Source: Castanea sativa (Eukaryota > Streptophyta > Magnoliopsida > Fagales > Fagaceae). From it: DNA of 64,000 nt. Positions 26,343 to 36,982 of the stretch are shown piece by piece. The notes under the pieces are model-generated. The model did not search any database and was not told the origin of the DNA. It saw only the letters and a program-made list of their open reading frames with translations. Location: assembly GCF_040712315.1 (NCBI RefSeq), contig NC_134013.1, forward strand, positions 16,775,001 through 16,839,000. Direction: 5' to 3'. Numbering within the stretch: position 1 is the first letter of the stretch; each line of letters opens with the position of its first letter. The position numbers and the translations under genes were made by a program.

Positions 26343-26769
26343 GGTCTGGGGCATTACTTATATTATGGATGGGCTTGTTGGGTTTCAGTTTTGAAGAGGC
26401 GAGGCAAGACGATTTTTGTCATTAATAATTTGGATCATAATGGTCTGTCCAAGTTAATAAATGGATTACACAAGATTTGCTTAATCAATTGGTTTGACCT
26501 TTCTATTGTCCTTGGTTGTCCAAAAATTTGATGTGTTTTTTAAAATATCCTACAAAATTGATCAATTAGATTATAAATTATGGTAGGATAACAAAGCACT
26601 ACCTTCTCTTACATTACGAGAATAAAAATTGTTGCAATATCCCAAACCAGGGAGAGGTTGTTGTAAGATCATCAAACATAAGGGAGGATGCAGTAATTTT
26701 CTTTGGTCAGGCACTAGATGCTTGAAATACTTCTATGATAAAAATTAAAATTTACTAGTCATTGAAAGT

Positions 26770-26802
<33 letters not shown>

Positions 26803-27873
26803 TCAAAATTGATTCTGGTAGAGTAATATTGGCTATGCTGGTATTTATTAGGCTTAGGCTACATTCTAAATCTGTTTAATGAGAAATATTAAATTGTAAT
26901 GTTTAGTGAGATTTATACACAACAACAAACCCTTATTAGTCTCAAAACTTTGAGGTCAATTATGGATTCTCAATAGACTAATCAAGGTCGGTCACATGTA
27001 TTTCTTCTGCTATTCCGTCCTATCCAAAATCATACTCTATGTTACCGCTTTAATTAGTATGTATTGGTTTGGTAATAGCTATGATATATTTTGGCTGAAA
27101 TGGTATGGTCTTTATAACTTTGGTATACGCACAAATCTAAGTATTCAAGGATGTGAAGATAGAAGAAGATGACAGGTGAAGGAAATACTATTGGAACAAC
27201 TCTGTACTTGATAATGAGCTGTAAATTACAACTGTGTATTTGTGTAGGTAAGAATTATCATGGTTTTGTATTCTCAAGATTTTTCCCCTAAAATTATTGG
27301 GATTTGAGTGCCCCCACTGTCTTTCTACTTCTATGTAATTTCTCAAGTGGGGATAATCATATAAAAATGGCTGACCAACCCTTGTACTGATTAGACATAC
27401 CATTATTTACTAGTATTATTAATTGCAAAATATTTCCTAGTTCACTGTGATTCCATTCAGTCCTTATGTGTTCAGCTTCATGTTGGTGTTCCAATTATTC
27501 AACAACAGATGACCTTGATTCTTGGGGGAACAAAAGGGAACAAAATTACCTAGCAGACAGAGAGAGAATTTTAAATTTCAGCTTTAAGAAGCACAATTTT
27601 TGCTATTCTCTACATTTTAAATGTAAAGAGACCATTAGTTCTTATGGTATGTAGAATTTTAACTGATATCTTTGTAGCACAGGTACTCTTGATGCAATCA
27701 TTAAAATGATCCGCTATGAAGGATTGCCTGGCTTTTACAAGGGAATGAGCACTAAGATAGTACAGAGTGTTTTTGCAGCTTCTGTACTTTTCATGGTCAA
27801 GGAGGAACTTGTCAAGGCATACATGCTGCTAGCACATAAAAGCCAGAAAGTAATATATAGCTTAAAGAAATGA
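17242..27873 (+). CDS. PXN: Peroxisomal NAD carrier (mitochondrial carrier family), 11 exons
   Basis: Exons: 17242-17331, 17417-17530, 17617-17691, 19976-20106, 20377-20431, 21098-21250, 25181-25249, 25330-25437, 25611-25679, 25989-26043, 27683-27873. They total 1110 bp and join in frame to 369 aa. All introns are GT-AG. The protein has three carrier repeats, with signature sites TYPLQTVNTR (Pro at about 27), TNPIWVLVTR (about 146) and TYPLLVVKSR (about 283). The Gln in PLQTVNTR and the unusual PIWVLVTR are typical of the plant peroxisomal carrier PXN/PMP36, as is the SQGxYYYFYQVFKN block at about 92-105. Arabidopsis PXN moves NAD into peroxisomes in exchange for AMP or NADH, supporting beta-oxidation. 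A charged, probably coiled segment (about 156-205) between repeat halves is longer than I remember in Arabidopsis. Intron 6 (3.9 kb) holds a tandem duplication and other repeats. Confidence 0.93.
18511..18613 (+). mobile_element. tRNA-derived SINE (family 1) in PXN intron 3
   Basis: TAGCTCGAACAGC resembles a pol III A box, and GGTTCAAAACC (18572-18582) is a perfect B box. The text then runs CATTGCATGTGTAAAGTTACTAATAAAA. Related copies lie at 20617-20730 and 54008-54110. Confidence 0.6.
19795..19866 (-). repeat. Dispersed repeat with (ACAACA) end, copy 1
   Basis: On the minus strand it reads ACAACAACTACAACAAAGCC then TTAATCCCAAAAATTTGGGG and on to GGATCC. Three other copies are in the window (23005-23200, 26919-27060, 30018-30100). 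Confidence 0.55.
20617..20730 (+). mobile_element. tRNA-derived SINE (family 1), diverged copy in PXN intron 5
   Basis: It shares with the 18511 copy the TCTAACTCATATGGCAC start, a GGTTTGAGACTC B-box relic, and the GGTGCATGTGTAACTTACCAATA tail followed by A-rich DNA. Confidence 0.5.
20865..20891. repeat. CA microsatellite in PXN intron 5
   Basis: About 13 CA units. Confidence 0.85.
21956..22150. repeat. Tandem duplication of about 100 bp in PXN intron 6
   Basis: Unit 1 begins TGTAATATTCCTAGTACC at 21956 and unit 2 begins TGTAATATTCCCGGTACC at 22059. Both run through GTTGAAGCATGAAG, GGTTTCAATAT and AAGTATGCGTGTCCATAT. Unit 2 lacks about 8 bp present in unit 1. Confidence 0.8.
23005..23200 (+). 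repeat. Dispersed repeat with (ACAACA) end, copy 2
   Basis: It begins TACAACAAAAGCCTTAGTCC, restarts with ACAACAACAACAATGAAGCC, and continues TTTGGGTCAGTTATGAATCC TCAACAAACTAATC. The doubled start suggests a copy inserted in, or duplicated onto, another. A (CT)n run follows at 23220-23253. Confidence 0.6.
26276..26341. repeat. AT microsatellite in PXN intron 10
   Basis: About 32 AT units with one C interruption. A shorter (AT)n is at 26770-26797. Confidence 0.9.
26919..27060 (+). repeat. Dispersed repeat with (ACAACA) end, copy 3
   Basis: ACAACAACAAACCCTTATTAG, then TTTGAGGTCAATTATGGATT and AGACTAATCAAGGTCGGTCA, parallel to copy 2. It lies in PXN intron 10. Confidence 0.6.
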
Positions 27874-29494
27874 CCACTTCACTGAGGGATAACTCTTGTC
27901 CTTGTGGTTTTCCTCTTTGTTTACAAGTTGCTCCAAATGGTGACACAGGGTTTTATTTTTTGAATATTATTTTTTTAATAAGAAAAAGTGAAACAAAAAA
28001 TAGTGATGGAGGTTATTATTAATCCATGATGCACAAATTGGCACTAAAGGCCTGTCTGAAGCTTGTGCACCTAATGACACTTCATATTTTTCTCTCTTTG
28101 TATTATTTTTCCTTTTTCTCCTTTCACTTTTTTTTAAAAATGATGTCTAGTAATGTGGTCTGGTTACTATGTTACTTGGGACAAATTGATTTTGAAGTTA
28201 AACTATGGAATTAGTGAAATTAGTTATGGACAATGTGATTTAATGATATTCAATTTTAGGGATGATTCAACCATCAGAATTTGAGAAATGGATCTGATGA
28301 TATTATTTATGTAATCTGGCACAGCCCTAGTTATTTTCAGAGAATTTTTACGAATTATTGAGAATGACCTTAAGTCTCCTTGGTGCATAGCATTTAGAAA
28401 CAGGAATAATGGGGGGTTTTCCCCCCTTTATGCCTTCATGGTGCGTGCCTGAGCTTGAAGGGTCTGTCTTAAAGAACAGATTATTTGAAATAGCATTTTA
28501 CTTGTCTGCATTTGCTTCCTGATCTTATCATGATGTTCTAGTAAACAAACTTAATGTCAAGAACCTCTTAAATTAGTGACATTGTTTGTTTTCCTTTATG
28601 AGGAGAATCAAGATTTGTATCCTCTCTTTCTCATTATTGTAACTATCGAATTACAATTATTTTTTTTTAAGAAGAAGAAGAAAGCAAACAAACTTGATGG
28701 TTGATTTTAAAAGAGCATTGTCCCAAGATAGAGCTTTTGAGAACTTTGATGGCTTTTTATTTATGACTTGAGTTAGTTACAAGATTTTGTTTTTATTTTA
28801 TTTTGGACTTTTTATTATTTTCGGGGATTTAATAACTTTATTTGCCATTGGTCATGCAGTTAAATTCATATTATAAGGGTTTGAATTGTGCCATCCATCC
28901 TCATCCATGCTAAACAAGTGCACTTTGTTATATAATTCATGTTATAAAGCTATGACTAAGTTTGTTTCCACGTCCATAGAATTGTTTTGTCCAGAACTTT
29001 CTTCTCTCAGATAATGATTCTCATTTGTAGCCAGAGATAAAACAATGAGAGGCCAATTTTATTCTATCCATCAAATAACTGGTCAATATTATCTTGTAAA
29101 ATGGCCATAACAAAGTGTTAATAAATAAAAGTCTTTAGGCAGTCTACAAATTAAATTAAACTAATTTCAAATGCTGTATGGAATGTAATACAATGGTTTT
29201 GACATCCATGCATGCCTACACGTTCCTGTAAGAGAGCTATGAAGCAACAATTTGTTTACATGACAAACTTAATTTGAAGAACTTTCCTGCTCAACCCCAT
29301 ATACACATTTTTACATCCCAGAACTGATTTTTACTTTTTTCATTTTATCAATTGAAGGTATTTATTTATTTTGATAAGTATTGATAGTATTTAAGTATGG
29401 GAAGAAGATAGTGGCAGGCATTTTTTTTTAATCAAGGTTGACATGAAATATATTAACATACATCTTCCACCCCACCCAAAAACTGTTTCAATTG
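27874..29494. other. Convergent intergenic region between PXN and ABC1K3
   Basis: It holds the 3' ends of both genes. No other gene is seen. AT-rich with T-runs; poly(A) signals cannot be assigned firmly, though AATAAA-type words occur on both strands. Confidence 0.5.
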
Positions 29495-32400
29495 TCACAA
29501 GGTTGTAGCAGAAGCAGTTGCCGGAATCCGGAGTACTTGTTGCAGTAAGCGTGCAGCAAGACGTTGAGTGATGCCACCAATAACACGACCCCCTAGACTG
29601 CGTGCCTCAGGTTGCTGAAGCACCTGCTCACATATGCTTCAACAATTAGCTTTAAAAACAAATATAAATAAGTTTTTCTAAGATATTAATACATAGATAG
29701 CATTTGTGTTATAATATGATGATTCTAATCTAAGTGCTAGAAGGATAAAATTCTAAAAGATTTACTTAATCTAACTTTTTGACGTGCAAAAGATGAGAAT
29801 AGATCTATGTTTTACAAGTAACAAAATAAATTAGATGCCTTGTTCATAGGAGGTGAAAGCCACAAACTCACCAATAGAGAAAAGAAAGAATGATCCAATA
29901 TAGAAGTATGTTCTTTAGGTTAGCCTATATGTATATCTGCTAACAAAGCACATAGTAATTGACCACTTTTTGTGGATTTTCACGGAAGATACAGTAATGA
30001 CTAATGACACTAAAATACATGTGGCCGACCCTTTTCAGTTTGTTAATGATTCATAGCCAACCTAAAAATTTTGGAACTAAGGCTAAGTTGTTGTTGTAAT
30101 AAATTTAGTTTGAAGTCTAATTAAAATTAAATTAATGATTTGGCCATTTTTCAAAAGCCTTGGATTAGAATTCTTTGTAGTCATCACCACATCTAATCTT
30201 TAGCTATCAACCAAACTTGAAGACCTAGATCCTTGCCATCCCCCCCCCCCCCCCCCCTCCCCTCTCACTTCCAAAGTCTATTCAAGCTACTTGATTGATG
30301 TAGGCAAGAAAAGGCTCAAAAAAGCTAAGTTCACTTATTAAATCATCTAAAAAATAGGAGTTAAGGGAGATAAATTGCAGATAATAGGATATATGTTTAA
30401 AGTTCGGTAAAAAGGGTTGTGATGGTAATAAATGTCTTAATCATCAAGTGAATTTGGCAATGGAAGATAATGGAACATGAAGCCTATGTGCTGATGACAA
30501 AGCTAACAAATCACATTAAAACAATTCTAGTGATACATATGGAGAACTATTATGCCCACTAGATATAAGTTTTAGGGATTGCTGTGTGTCCTAATTATTA
30601 ATGGTGGAAGCTTCAAAAGTTTAGGATTTGTTATCTTTTACCATTGGCGTGTTCTAGTGTGGTTATTCCCCTTTTCAACTGTTTTGATGCTTATGAAGCA
30701 TTTAAAAAATAAAAAATATATGTTTATGAAACTATTATTCTCAATAATATATCCAACCAAAACTAGGAAGAGTTAATAAAAAAAAAGACAATCATGCTGC
30801 AAACTATGGTTCCTACCTGTAAAATAGGCTGTAAAAGTGCTGGATCAAAATTTTCAGAAGATTGCAAAAGAAACCATATCCTTAACACTTGATCTCGAAG
30901 CCCTATCATGCTTTCCCGTTCAGTGTCACTCATCATAAGAGGTCCAGTTGCATTACCATTAAACATTAGGGTCCTCATAAGATCAGGGATAGAATTGTAG
31001 GTATCCATAACTGTGCCTAAAACAAAAGCTTCATTAACACGGACTGCTTCTTTAATGACTAAATTCCTTAGCTCTTCACCATCTGGAGCCAACAATAGCT
31101 TCAAAACTGGTTGTAAAGCATCTTTTGCAGAAAAATCTCTATCTTTTTTTCCCTGTACCAGTAGATTTTCAAGTCTATTCCACCTGGAATGAGCCAAAAT
31201 AAAAACTTGGTTTCAGGTGGGTCTATAAAACCAAACAACATCCAATCAAAGCAGAAGAAGTATAAAGTTAAGATAGAAACAAAGAGGCATGCCTAAACTT
31301 CCCGTCCTTAAAAAGCAGCTCAATAAGAGCATCTCTGAGATATGGGTTTGGATCCGTTAATAGCCTTTTAGCAAAGTATGGATATGATGCTGCCAGCACC
31401 TTGAAATTAGGATCAGCATAAAGTGCTAAACCTTCCAGTACAGTGAGTGACCTCAATATCAATGCATAATATGCTGGGACTGCAATAACAAGCCATGGCA
31501 TCAAATTCCAGAGAAAGAAAAAAAGAAAAGAAAAGAGTAGTGTGGAAAGCTTTAACTTCTTTAAATCAGTACAACTATGCTGTTCTCAGATTGCAAAAAA
31601 TTAGATCTTGTGAACTCAAAGAAATCAATAAAATGTTACTTTTTTCCCTTCCAAATAGGAGATAATTATTAATTATTTCCAGGACAAGCAAGGAATCAAC
31701 AGAATGGAGCCCAGTACCCACTACATCAGACTCTAGAGTATGAATCATAAACAAATCAGCTACAAGATCCACTACATTCGTTGGCTACTTTGTAACTAAT
31801 AAAACAGGGTTCAATGCCAAAGTCTGTGTAATTGTACAGATTTAAAGAAACTTACAGATTAAGGCTTTAAAGTCATTGACAAGACCAGTATTAACTCACC
31901 ATTAAATGGATATTGATATAAAACAGCACCCAGACCATCCACTATCGTTTTGAAGTTTAGTTCACTCACAGTTGAATTAAGTGCATCATCAAAGAAGTTT
32001 CGAAGTGCTGGTACAATTGGAGAGACATCTACATCACGTGACAAGAAATCAAGAGCATAGTAATCACGAGCCATAGCTTCATAATCTCGATTCACCATGT
32101 GGACAACATGACCAATAATAGCAGATCTTGCCTCTTCTGGTGTCTCACTCATCATTCCAAAATCCAGAAAGGCAAGCTTTCCATCTGGTGTCGCCAAGAG
32201 ATTACCAGGATGAGGATCTGCATGAAAATATCCATACTCAAGTAGCTGTCTGAGGCTGCATTGTATGCCTGTGTTCACCAGATCCAAAACCTTCAATCCT
32301 TGTTTCTCCATGGCAGCTTGCTCATTTAATTTGACTCCATCAACCCAATCCATTGTCAATACTTTGCCACTGGTATAATCCCAGAAAATATCTGGGACAA

Positions 32401-34215
32401 GGACTTCTTCCTTGTCAGCATACAATTTCTTAAACCGCCTTGCATTCTGACCCTCCTGCAGTGACCTGTCAAAATTATCATTCAACCCCGAAAGAATCTT
32501 ATACAAAACAAATATGATATCAAAGGCTTTAGTGACCAGATGCTCTGTCTTTTTAACAACAATACTAACCTGCACATAGTTGAGCTCTTGATAAACTCTG
32601 CTTGCAAATTCATCAATAAGTGCAACAACATCACTGGAAATTATGTCAACATATTTATTTACTAGAAATCCTAGACCTCTTATCAGGTAGAAGTCAAGTC
32701 CTATAGCTTCTTCAATACCAGGGCGTTGCACCTTTACAGCAACAATCTGTCCAGAATACTTCAGTTGAGCTTTATAAACTTGACCTAAACTTGCTGCTGC
32801 AATTGGTTGTGGAGATATGGATGAGTAAATGGAGTCAAGTGATAGTCCCAACTCCCTCTCAATGCACCCAAATGCCTCTTCATCTGGGAATGTCGGTAAA
32901 GCATCCTGCTCAGTCACAAATGAGAGTGATATTTGTCTTAGCATCTAATATAAATCTCAACATATTTGTCTATGGAGTAGAAACCATGACAAAGGATTTC
33001 ACCACAAAACTCAAATTCTTTGTTTAATGAACTTTCACCTCATTTGCATAACTTCGTCAAATAAATTGCACAAAACCACATAATTTTTTCAAGACTCGGG
33101 GACTCGGAGAGGTAACTGGTAGGCTGCTGAAGAAGCTGATTCCCAGAGTCAAACCCACGACCCTGTCGCTTTTGGTGGAAGGCACTTGCCATTGCACCAA
33201 GTCCTGACCTCTAAGTTATGGCAAGATATATTTCTTTATTTTAACCTAATCTAAAACATACAATTAAATGGAATTTAATAGAAATCAACATCATTTAGAC
33301 AAATTTAAGAGCATCATAGAAATAGAACAATGTCATGATGCCACTGGACCCATACATGAAAGAGTAATGAGAGTTACATTTCTTTTACCAATAAATTAGA
33401 TTACTTTATAAGACCACGTGAATTTAATACCACAAATTTCATTTATCCTATGATATGTATGTGAAGCCTAAACTTTAGAATTAAGTTAATTACGTAAAGT
33501 AAACCAACAGAAACAAGCTTTCCTCAAAATTGAAAAAGGGAAGAATAAAATTTTTTCATCATACTTGAAGTTCAGAGAGCTCCTCGAGATACTCAGGTGG
33601 ACATATATCAGGCCTAGTGGACAAGCCCTGACCTAGTTTCACAAAAGTAGGGCCCAATCGAGTGAAAATTCGTCTCAGCTCAGTGGCCCTTAATCTTTTA
33701 TTTTGATCCAGCACACCATTCCTTTGGTCTACCGCCAGCTTTAACCCAAACGAACCCAGCGCAATCAAAATTTGCACAGTCCTCCGCAATACCTAATCAC
33801 AAACAATCATAACCAATAATCACACAATATTAAGATAATATAATATATATATATATATATATATAACACAGTTGATGAAATTGAAGGAAACCTTGATTGG
33901 GCGAGAGTTGTATTTGAGGCCAAGAAGTTGGGGGCTATAGACGGTGGCATTGGCGGCACGAGCCATGGCTCTAGCCTCGGCCTGAATATCCTCGGCTCGA
34001 TCCAGGCCTTTTCTATAGATAAGCTGTGAGTTGTTGTTGTTGTTGCCATCTCTAACAGTAACAGCAGCAGGCACAACTCTTGGTCTCGATTCAACCAGAG
34101 CTGCTCTCGTCTTAAATAATCTTACTCTTCTACTGCTTCTGCCTCTATAACAAAACGGTTGACCAGCTCCAATTCCAACTCCAGCTCCAGCTCCAACGGC
34201 AACGACAAGACTCAT
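29495..34215 (-). CDS. ABC1K3: ABC1-like atypical kinase, ABC1K3 type, 7 exons
   Basis: Exons (minus): 34215-33892, 33792-33565, 32905-32570, 32455-31900, 31479-31293, 31183-30817, 29623-29495; 2127 bp, 708 aa. Kinase hallmarks: KLGQG at about 160 (the ABC1 KxGQ motif), the Ala-rich loop IAAASLGQVYKA at about 219-230, the lysine in VAVKVQRP at about 242, HADPHPGN at 374-381 and DFG at 394-396. The rest matches plant ABC1K3, a plastoglobule kinase linked to tocopherol metabolism and photo-oxidative stress. The first 50 residues are Ala/Gly/Arg/Ser-rich with no early acidic residue, fitting a chloroplast transit peptide. I chose MSLVVAVG at 34215 because related proteins start MSLVV; an in-frame ATG at 34260 would add 15 residues. 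Intron 5 seems to have a GC donor (TTTAG|GCATG). The gene is convergent with PXN. Confidence 0.93.
30018..30100 (-). repeat. Dispersed repeat with (ACAACA) end, copy 4, in ABC1K3 intron 6
   Basis: The minus strand reads TTACAACAACAACTTAGCC, then TTAGTTCCAAAATTTTTAGG and TTGGCTATGAATC. It is the same family as copies 1-3. Confidence 0.55.
30240..30257. repeat. Poly(C) tract in ABC1K3 intron 6
   Basis: Eighteen consecutive C. Similar runs lie at 25531-25546 (16 C, PXN intron 8) and 45858-45871 (14 C, intergenic). Confidence 0.9.
33094..33213 (-). mobile_element. tRNA-derived SINE (family 2) in ABC1K3 intron 2
   Basis: On the minus strand: ACTTGGTGCAATGGCAAGTG (A-box region), then GTCGTGGGTTTGACTCTGGG with the B-box relic GGTTTGACTC, spaced about 30-40 bp as in pol III promoters. 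It then runs AATCAGCTTCTTCAGCAGCC. No clear A-tail or target duplication was found. Confidence 0.55.
33841..33865. repeat. AT microsatellite in ABC1K3 intron 1
   Basis: About 12 AT units in the 99-bp first intron (33793-33891). Confidence 0.85.
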
Positions 34216-34260
34216 GGCTGTGTGGGGAACTGGGTTTGAAGGCAAATGGCAAGTGGCCAA

Positions 34261-35527
34261 TGGATGAGTAGAAAAGCCAACCCAAATCTAGTCACTATTA
34301 AGGCTGAGTCGGCTTCGGATGTTTATGTTTTTTTGGCGTGTAAATTTTGTTAAGCCACCGAGCGGTCATGTCATGTGGTAGTGGTGTTTTTAATTTTTAA
34401 GTTTCAAGAAATTGACCAACTACCAGTACCACCATGCCCATGTGTATGCTCCACAGCCTCCAGTGGATCTGCTTAACTCTTTGGCTCGTTCCATACCACA
34501 AAATTTTAGTGTGCGACTCTCTCTGTATATTGTTGAAAATAAATTTAGTGTAAAACAGATTTTTGAAGCTACCTTCCCATTACGTGGCCAGACTATATAG
34601 TTTTATAATTTGTGCGTAGGAAAACCATTTTAAGAAATTTTTTTTTTTTGTGAAAAAAAAAAAAAAAAAGTGACTGAATTTTTTGACAATTTTTTCCATT
34701 TTTCATGAAAAAGTAACTATATAATTTTAGTTATATAATTTTAAATAGTAACAATTGATTTTTTAAAAGAATTTTTTATATTTTCTTTGAAAATGATATC
34801 AATTTTTTTTTTAATAATAATCAATTAACAAATACATTAAGGGATTTCTAAAATATACAAATTCTTTAAGGGCATTTATTAACAGGATTATTAAGTAATA
34901 CATATAGATAATCTTATAAATCGCTATGACTTAGATTGGAGGAATTCATTCAAATTGGTTTGGAGTTAATGTTTTTCCACATGGCACAATTATTTTATAA
35001 TATTTTTACAAACTATTGTTGTGTCTAATTCTTACTGATTTTCATCTAAGCCCACTACTGAAATAATTTTTTCACCTACCAATAATCATTCACCATATAT
35101 CAATAATTTGAAAAAAGACAAAATTTGGTTATAAACTTAGTTATAGTCTAAGACTACAACTCTTACTAAAAAGATTAACATGACTATATATTTTGAAAAT
35201 TTAACCTTTAGATTGCATGTTCTTTATGTTCTTAGTATACATATTAGATTTTTTGTCAATTAAATATTATTTACTATTCGTTTCATAAACTTATTTTTTA
35301 TACATATTTTAGACTACAAAAACTTAAAATTTAAATATTTGATTGATGACATAGCTATTAATATTTGATATTTTGGAAATTTGGCAAGCATAAAGGATAT
35401 AAGAAGAAAATATAATCAAATATTGGATTTGTTTAAATTCTCATCCAATAAAAAAAATTTAAGTAGATTTGTAGTATTAGGCTGCAATGTAATTTGTAAC
35501 CAAACTTTGGTTAAATTTTTTTTATTA
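34261..35527. other. Upstream region of ABC1K3
   Basis: No gene is seen. AT-rich, with a T-run and A-run near 34640-34668. From about 34985 to 35110 the text TTTTTACAAACTATTG and CTTACTGATTTTCATCTAAG resembles the MITE at 3543-3709. The promoter of ABC1K3 should lie in the first few hundred bases, but no box can be named. Confidence 0.45.
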
Positions 35528-36480
35528 TTATTTAGAAACAGGACCAAGCTTGAAAATTGAATCCACAGAAACAAAAGCGTCTACAACAGACGGAACAAAT
35601 ACCATCCAAACTAACAAGGAAATGAAAGCCTTGCTCTCTTGGCCAAAGTGTGTAATGGCATTGCCCTGCCTAACAATGTGAGAAAAAAAAAAACTCCGAA
35701 AGGAGTTAACATGAATTAAAGTGTCTCTGACTAAATGGCCAAAGGATGAGGAAAACATATCACCCGTTTGAAGAGCCTTGATACCAATTTTTGACCTTCA
35801 AATTGTTCGAAGTATTGGTTAAATGATTAAATTTACCATATCCCAATAGCTTACGTTTTTGAGACAATTGGTAATTTAACATGGTATTAGAGTATGAGAT
35901 CCTGAGTTCGATCCTTATCTCCTCCACTCTACCTCCCATTTAAATTCCCACATGTTGAGCCTCATCTATTAAAAGGTAGTTTCGGCCCACACATGAGGAA
36001 GAGTGTTAGAAGTATTGGTTAAAAGATTAAATTTACCATATTTCAATAGTTTAAGCTTTTGAGACAATTTATAATTTAACACAAATTCGCGTTGTTGTAA
36101 GTCGATTTTTGAAGCAAAAATCACCGCACGTGAAACTGCTATCATTTCCAAGCTCTCCACATTATGTGGTTTCTGATTTTTTCTTTTCAGCCATTACTGC
36201 CAAAACCTGACCCAAAGAGTCCCAAACCACAATACCAATTCCAACTTCATCACTCATTGAACATTGCGCCGGCAAAGTTTGTTTTATACTTACCCGATTT
36301 AGGTGGCAGCCACTTGCGTCTTTGAGTTTGATTTCCATTGCAGGGTTCCTCTCGGCTTGACCAAAATTGCTGCAGGAATTTTTTTGCAGCATCTCCAATG
36401 CTTCCCAGTGGTAACGTCTTCTCCATCAACCTAGTTTTGTTTCGGTTTATCCAAATGAACCATGCCGTAGTTGCAAACAA
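35528..36480 (-). pseudogene. LINE (non-LTR retrotransposon) RNase H domain, broken
   Basis: The minus strand carries pieces of a plant LINE RNase H domain in different frames: AWFIWINRNKTRL then WLPPKSGKYKTNFAGAMF (36480-36250), VGIGIVVWDSLGQVLAVMA (about 36245-36185), ESLEMIAVSRAVIFASK (about 36160-36105), and SSSFGHLVRDTLIHVNSFRS ... RQGNAITHF ... LVWM (35758-35580). The order matches the C-terminal region of L1-type ORF2. Frameshifts separate the pieces, and a complete TRIM-like element (35804-36081) splits the domain just before the KALQTGDMFSS segment. No reverse transcriptase is adjacent. It is non-functional. Confidence 0.8.
35804..36081 (+). mobile_element. TRIM-like miniature LTR retrotransposon, 278 bp, complete
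   Basis: Two direct repeats of 78 bp (35804-35881 and 36004-36081) begin TGTT and end AACA; they differ at about 11 positions. Directly after the left repeat is TGGTATTAGAGT (35882-35893), close to the initiator-Met-tRNA primer site TGGTATCAGAGC. Directly before the right repeat is a purine-rich run (GAGGAAGAG, 35995-36003), a polypurine tract. The flanks are identical: CAAAT at 35799-35803 and 36082-36086. The 122-bp interior codes for nothing. It is inserted in the LINE RNase H remnant. Confidence 0.88.
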
Positions 36481-36926
36481 CTTGGTAACTCTTGGTTAAA
36501 ATAGGTTTTGGCTTTAACAATTTTTTACAGGGCATGACTTAGATATAACTTTTTTATTGACTTATTAAATGAGGGCATGTCCATTCTCCGCCCCCCAAAA
36601 AAAAAATGAGGGCACGTTGGTAACTTTCCAAAATGTAATTATTGACTTTTAGTTAGGACGTTTTCCAAATGATAGTTGGGACTTGGGAGGTGCAACGTTG
36701 AAAATGCAATAAAGAGACCAAATTACTTTCTCTCTTATTTATTTATTTATTTATTTTTTTATAAGAAATAATGTAACTTTACTAAGAAGAAAAAAAATAG
36801 TACAAAGTATCTTGATTCTTGAGTCATGGACGGCTCAATTAATGATAAATTTTTTTTTATCTATTCAAGTTACAAAATTATCAATTTTTTAAACATTTTT
36901 ATCCTTAAATTACCCTTTTTTTAGAA

Positions 36927-36929
<3 letters not shown>

Positions 36930-36981
<52 letters not shown>
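36930..36981. repeat. AT microsatellite
   Basis: About 26 AT units in intergenic DNA. Confidence 0.9.

Positions 36982-36982
<1 letters not shown>

Noticed and set aside
27188..27403. Minus-strand frame of 71 codons in PXN intron 10
   Set aside because: No domain, lies inside a well-supported intron on the opposite strand.
34216..34260. Upstream in-frame ATG for ABC1K3 (MATCHLPSNPVPHTA extension)
   Set aside because: Possible, but related proteins start at MSLVV and the extension is not needed for a transit peptide; 34215 was preferred.
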